Below are positions 5,563 through 6,851 of a stretch of DNA of 6,851 nucleotides, piece after piece. Position 1 is the first letter of the stretch; every line of letters starts with the position of its first letter. The stretch covers positions 3,509 through 10,359 of the forward strand of contig VBNZ01000086.1 of the NCBI GenBank assembly GCA_005877675.1. The letters are read 5' to 3'. The notes beneath the pieces were generated by a model. That model did not search any database, had not been told where the DNA came from, and worked only from the letters and a program-made list of their open reading frames with translations. The position numbers and the translations under genes were made by a program. The DNA is from Gammaproteobacteria bacterium. GTDB lineage: Bacteria > Pseudomonadota > Gammaproteobacteria > Xanthomonadales > Rhodanobacteraceae.

Positions 5563-6033
5563 TCATTCGGCCGAACTCTCCGCGCACATGATTTCCGCTT
5601 CCGCGACCGGCTTGCCATCGACGCTCGCGCGGCCGAAGAAGATCGCCATATTGCGGATCATGCGCTTGAGTTCCACTTCGAGCACAAGCTGGTCGCCAGG
5701 TACGACGACCTTGGAAAACTTGGCCTTGTCCACTTTCACGAGGAAGTACAGCGGGTGCGCGTCGGGCGCGTAATTGTTCGACAGGTGTACGAGTACGCCC
5801 GAGGCCTGCGCGAGCGCCTCGATGATCAGCACGCCCGGCATCACCGGATAACCGGGGAAGTGGCCGGTGAAGAACGGTTCGTTGACCGTGACGTTCTTGA
5901 TCGCGCGCACGCGCTTGCCGACTTCATACTCGGTCACACGGTCGACGAGCAGGAATGGGAAGCGATGCGGCAGCATCGTTGCGATCGTATGCGCCTCGAT
6001 CGGCAGGGCGGGGAGAATTTTTTTGGTGTTCAT
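5563..6033 (-). CDS. fabZ: 3-hydroxyacyl-ACP dehydratase
   Basis: FabZ dehydrates 3-hydroxyacyl-ACP to trans-2-enoyl-ACP in type II fatty acid synthesis, competing with LpxA and LpxD for the same substrate pool. From the ATG at 6033 the protein has 156 residues, near the family's usual length. Seen: LPHRFPFLLVDRV (21-33), then NEPFFTGHFPGYPVMPG with catalytic H58, and VLIIEALAQ with E72, 14 residues on as in E. coli FabZ; this is the single hot-dog fold with the central helix. The longer frame from 6114 only adds shadow of lpxD, so it was not used. The chosen start overlaps the lpxD stop by 4 nt (ATGA) and has AAGGA 9 nt upstream, so it is probably translationally coupled to lpxD. Confidence 0.98.
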   Translation of the reverse strand: MNTKKILPALPIEAHTIATMLPHRFPFLLVDRVTEYEVGKRVRAIKNVTVNEPFFTGHFPGYPVMPGVLIIEALAQASGVLVHLSNNYAPDAHPLYFLVKVDKAKFSKVVVPGDQLVLEVELKRMIRNMAIFFGRASVDGKPVAEAEIMCAESSAE

Positions 6034-6851
6034 TTTTTCAGGTCCTTCTCCAGCGCTTGCACGCGCCGGGCGAGTTCGTCCAGGTGCTTGAAACGCGCCG
6101 CATTGCGGCGCCAACTGCGATTATCGTGGATCGGGGTGCCCGAGGAATACTCCCCCGGCTGGTGGATCGAATGCGTGACCAGGCTCATCGAGGTGATCGT
6201 TACCTTGTCCGCCACGCTCAGATGCCCGAGGATGCCGGCGCCGCCGCCGATCAGGCAGTACCTGCCGATCGTTGCACTGCCGGCGACAGCCGCGCAGCCA
6301 GCCATCGCGGTGTGCGCGCCGATGCGCACGTTGTGCGCGATCTGGATCTGGTTGTCGAGGCGCACATCGTCTTCGAGCACGGTATCGTCGAGCGCACCGC
6401 GGTCGATCGTGGTGTTCGCGCCGATTTCGCAGTCGTCGCCGATGATCACGCCGCCGAGCTGCGGCACCTTGATCCAACCGCCGCGATCAAAAGCCGCTGG
6501 GTCGAACGCCAGGCCAAAACCGTCCGCGCCGATGACAGCGCCAGGATGCACCAGCACGCGCGCGCCGAGGCGCACGCGCGTGACCAGCGTGACGCGCGCG
6601 ACCAGGCGAGCTTGTGCGCCGACGACGCAGTCTTCGCCGATATGGCAATGCGGGCCGATCACTGCGCCGTCGCCTACGCGCGCGCGCGCGTCGACCACGC
6701 AGAACGCCCCGATGCTCGCGGTCGGCGAAATTTGTGCATCGGCGGCGATAATCGCGCTCGGATGCGCACCGGGTTGCGCCGCAGGCAGGCGCTCGAACAA
6801 CGCAGCGATTTTTGCGAATGCGACGTAGGGATCTTTTGCGATCAATGCCGG
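6030..6851 (-). CDS. lpxD: UDP-3-O-acylglucosamine N-acyltransferase, 5' end cut by window
   Basis: LpxD adds the N-linked 3-hydroxyacyl chain to UDP-3-O-acyl-glucosamine, the third step of lipid A synthesis. The frame is open to the window edge: two codons (P-A) precede the TTG at 6845, and P-A-L-I-A-K-D-P-Y matches E. coli LpxD near residue 75-80, so that TTG is internal and the N-terminal uridine-binding part (about 75 residues) is missing. Counting the leucine at 6845 as 1, hexapeptide beta-helix repeats run from about 27 to 215. GADGFG is at 106-111, the TTIDRGALDDT block at 145-155, and the catalytic histidine H171 in IQIAHNV (E. coli H239). A C-terminal helix (RFKHLDELARRVQALEKDLKK region) is coiled-coil-like. 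It overlaps fabZ by 4 nt. Confidence 0.97.
   Translation of the reverse strand, partial: PALIAKDPYVAFAKIAALFERLPAAQPGAHPSAIIAADAQISPTASIGAFCVVDARARVGDGAVIGPHCHIGEDCVVGAQARLVARVTLVTRVRLGARVLVHPGAVIGADGFGLAFDPAAFDRGGWIKVPQLGGVIIGDDCEIGANTTIDRGALDDTVLEDDVRLDNQIQIAHNVRIGAHTAMAGCAAVAGSATIGRYCLIGGGAGILGHLSVADKVTITSMSLVTHSIHQPGEYSSGTPIHDNRSWRRNAARFKHLDELARRVQALEKDLKK
6043..6047 (-). promoter_or_regulatory. Ribosome binding site of fabZ
   Basis: AAGGA on the minus strand lies 9 nt before the ATG at 6033, inside the 3' end of lpxD. It decides for the 156-aa start of fabZ over the upstream in-frame one at 6114. Confidence 0.75.

Noticed and set aside
5354..5587. 77-aa minus-strand frame between fabZ and lpxA
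   Set aside because: Overlaps the end of fabZ in another frame, is arginine-rich and spans the hairpin run; no family features.
5755..6828. 357-aa plus-strand open frame opposite fabZ and lpxD
   Set aside because: Low-complexity A/P/R/S/T translation antisense to two clearly identified enzymes.

Overview
The window looks like high-GC gammaproteobacterial chromosome, most likely from the Xanthomonadales/Lysobacterales or a relative. The reasons are the Gram-negative lipid A gene order lpxD-fabZ-lpxA-lpxB-...-rnhB, strong GC bias at third codon positions, an LpxA with the Pseudomonas-type methionine at the acyl-ruler position, and intergenic palindromic repeats resembling those I recall from that group. 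The genus cannot be read from the sequence alone.

Layout. Positions 1-98 are non-coding and end in a perfect 8-bp hairpin. A small AT-richer plus-strand gene (99-425) encodes an unrecognised single-pass membrane protein. Positions 426-649 separate it from the convergent operon and hold degenerate 23-bp tandem repeats, a repeated 17-mer and a GC-rich hairpin. Everything from 650 to the right edge is one minus-strand operon, transcribed right to left: lpxD (5' end outside the window), fabZ (4-nt overlap with lpxD), a 210-bp spacer with a run of small hairpins, lpxA, a 131-bp spacer with a palindromic repeat, lpxB, a 76-bp gap with a possible promoter, a membrane LTA-synthase/OpgB-like transferase, and rnhB (4-nt overlap).

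How the genes work together. LpxA puts the first 3-hydroxyacyl chain on UDP-GlcNAc, LpxD adds the N-linked chain, and LpxB condenses two sugars into the lipid A disaccharide. FabZ consumes the same 3-hydroxyacyl-ACP pool for fatty acid synthesis. The LtaS-like protein probably transfers a phospho-alcohol head group in the periplasm onto an unknown acceptor. RnhB removes ribonucleotides from DNA and is a customary passenger of lpx operons.

The most unusual feature is that repeats have entered the essential gene lpxB. A 99-bp palindromic element built of 7-bp units on both arms lies in frame inside lpxB and encodes 33-34 residues. A second palindromic element is translated as part of the LpxB N-terminus. 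Its inverted partner (30 bp identical) lies upstream, so the lpxB start codon sits between the two arms. Key LpxB residues are nevertheless conserved, and their numbering fits E. coli LpxB once the insertions are subtracted.
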